Positions 28,110 through 28,297 of a DNA stretch of 28,297 bases are shown one piece after another. Both the position numbers and the translations under genes were made by a program. Where the stretch lies: the IMG/VR virus record IMGVR_UViG_3300017765_000033, positions 1 through 28,297 of that record. One strand, given 5' to 3'. Source of the stretch: a virus. Numbering within the stretch: position 1 is the first letter of the stretch; every line of letters begins with the position of its first letter. The notes under the pieces are model-generated. The model had not been told where the DNA came from, did no database searches, and saw only the letters and a program-made list of their open reading frames with translations.

Positions 28110-28297
28110 CGAAACGGCGGGCCAGTAAACCAGCAAACGACAACATAACGGTCGCCTTTGGTTACAGGCTTGACCTGGTGCGAAATAAACGAGCTAAAAG
28201 CTACTGCTTCACCCATTCTTGGCCGCGTGCAATTAGCGTTATCACTGGTGCGAAAGCATATTTCGCCGCCCTCATATTCCTCATTCAGCATTAAAGA
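28106..28297 (-). CDS. 2OG-Fe(II) oxygenase (PKHD-type), C-terminal part, cut by window edge
   Basis: The frame is open to the last base, so the gene continues beyond the window. Visible residues include SLMLNEEYEGGEICFRTSD, then MGEAVAFSSFISHQVKPVTK and GDRYVVVCWFTGPPFR. This is the C-terminal half of a prolyl-hydroxylase-type beta barrel: E-GGE-x-x-F, then S-x-x-x-H as an iron ligand, and G-x-R-Y for 2-oxoglutarate binding, ending in W-F-x-G-P. Such enzymes hydroxylate proteins or nucleotides, and relatives are frequent in marine phages. The N-terminal metal ligands (H-x-D) lie outside. It is convergent with the rightward operon. Confidence 0.85.
   Translation of the reverse strand, partial: SLMLNEEYEGGEICFRTSDNANCTRPRMGEAVAFSSFISHQVKPVTKGDRYVVVCWFTGPPFR

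Noticed and set aside
1-28297. Genome-wide reassignment of TAA or TAG
   Set aside because: Both codons end many intact genes here (for example TAG in the recombinase, lysozyme and nucleotidase genes, TAA in the terminase and curlin-upstream genes), so only local events can explain the two internal stops.

Overview
This window looks like a large part of the genome of an uncultured tailed bacteriophage, probably marine and short-tailed. It has portal, large terminase, capsid, scaffold-like and tail-fibre genes. There is no tape-measure gene and no bacterial housekeeping gene. The DNA is AT-rich, coding is almost gapless, and most junctions are ATGA or TAATG overlaps. The host should be Gram-negative: the lysis genes include an overlapping Rz/Rz1-type spanin pair, and two proteins have lipoprotein boxes. 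Host identity below that level is not visible.

Layout. Almost everything from 1 to 26637 is on the minus strand, so it is read from right to left. A control region at 26638-26750 separates it from a rightward set of small early-type genes (26751-28109) that begins with a ribbon-helix-helix protein. Leftward from the control region come three small genes and a serine recombinase (26637-25132). Next is a 618-residue protein with RelA/SpoT-like and ADP-ribosyltransferase-like regions, then tail proteins including a long repeat fibre with an S74 chaperone end (23239-19050). Small membrane and holin-like genes follow (18828-17356). After these comes the unusual block: CsgF-like, CsgG-like, curlin-like, FecR-domain, a small membrane protein and a CHASE2 adenylate cyclase (17378-12218). 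Then come the spanins and lysozyme (11991-10856), the terminase, portal, GroES-like, scaffold-like and capsid genes (10770-2780), a terminator, and a second promoter driving a small mixed operon (2602-1). A convergent 2OG-Fe(II) oxygenase is cut by the right end.

Main point. The phage appears to carry a compact curli-type secretion and amyloid set next to a periplasmic-sensor cyclase system, placed between holin-like and endolysin genes. CsgG-type genes have been noted in marine viruses before. The combination CsgF-CsgG-curlin-FecR-CHASE2 cyclase inside a lysis region is what deserves attention. No CsgE or CsgC homologue is visible.

Two genes of this late region, csgG and the tail fibre, each carry one in-frame stop codon, at a position where I expect tyrosine. 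Two further small reading frames lack a canonical start and seem to begin at ATT or ATA. This may reflect recoding, decay, or sequence error.

I found no tRNA, rRNA, CRISPR array or insertion sequence, and no stretch over 300 bases lacks a gene.
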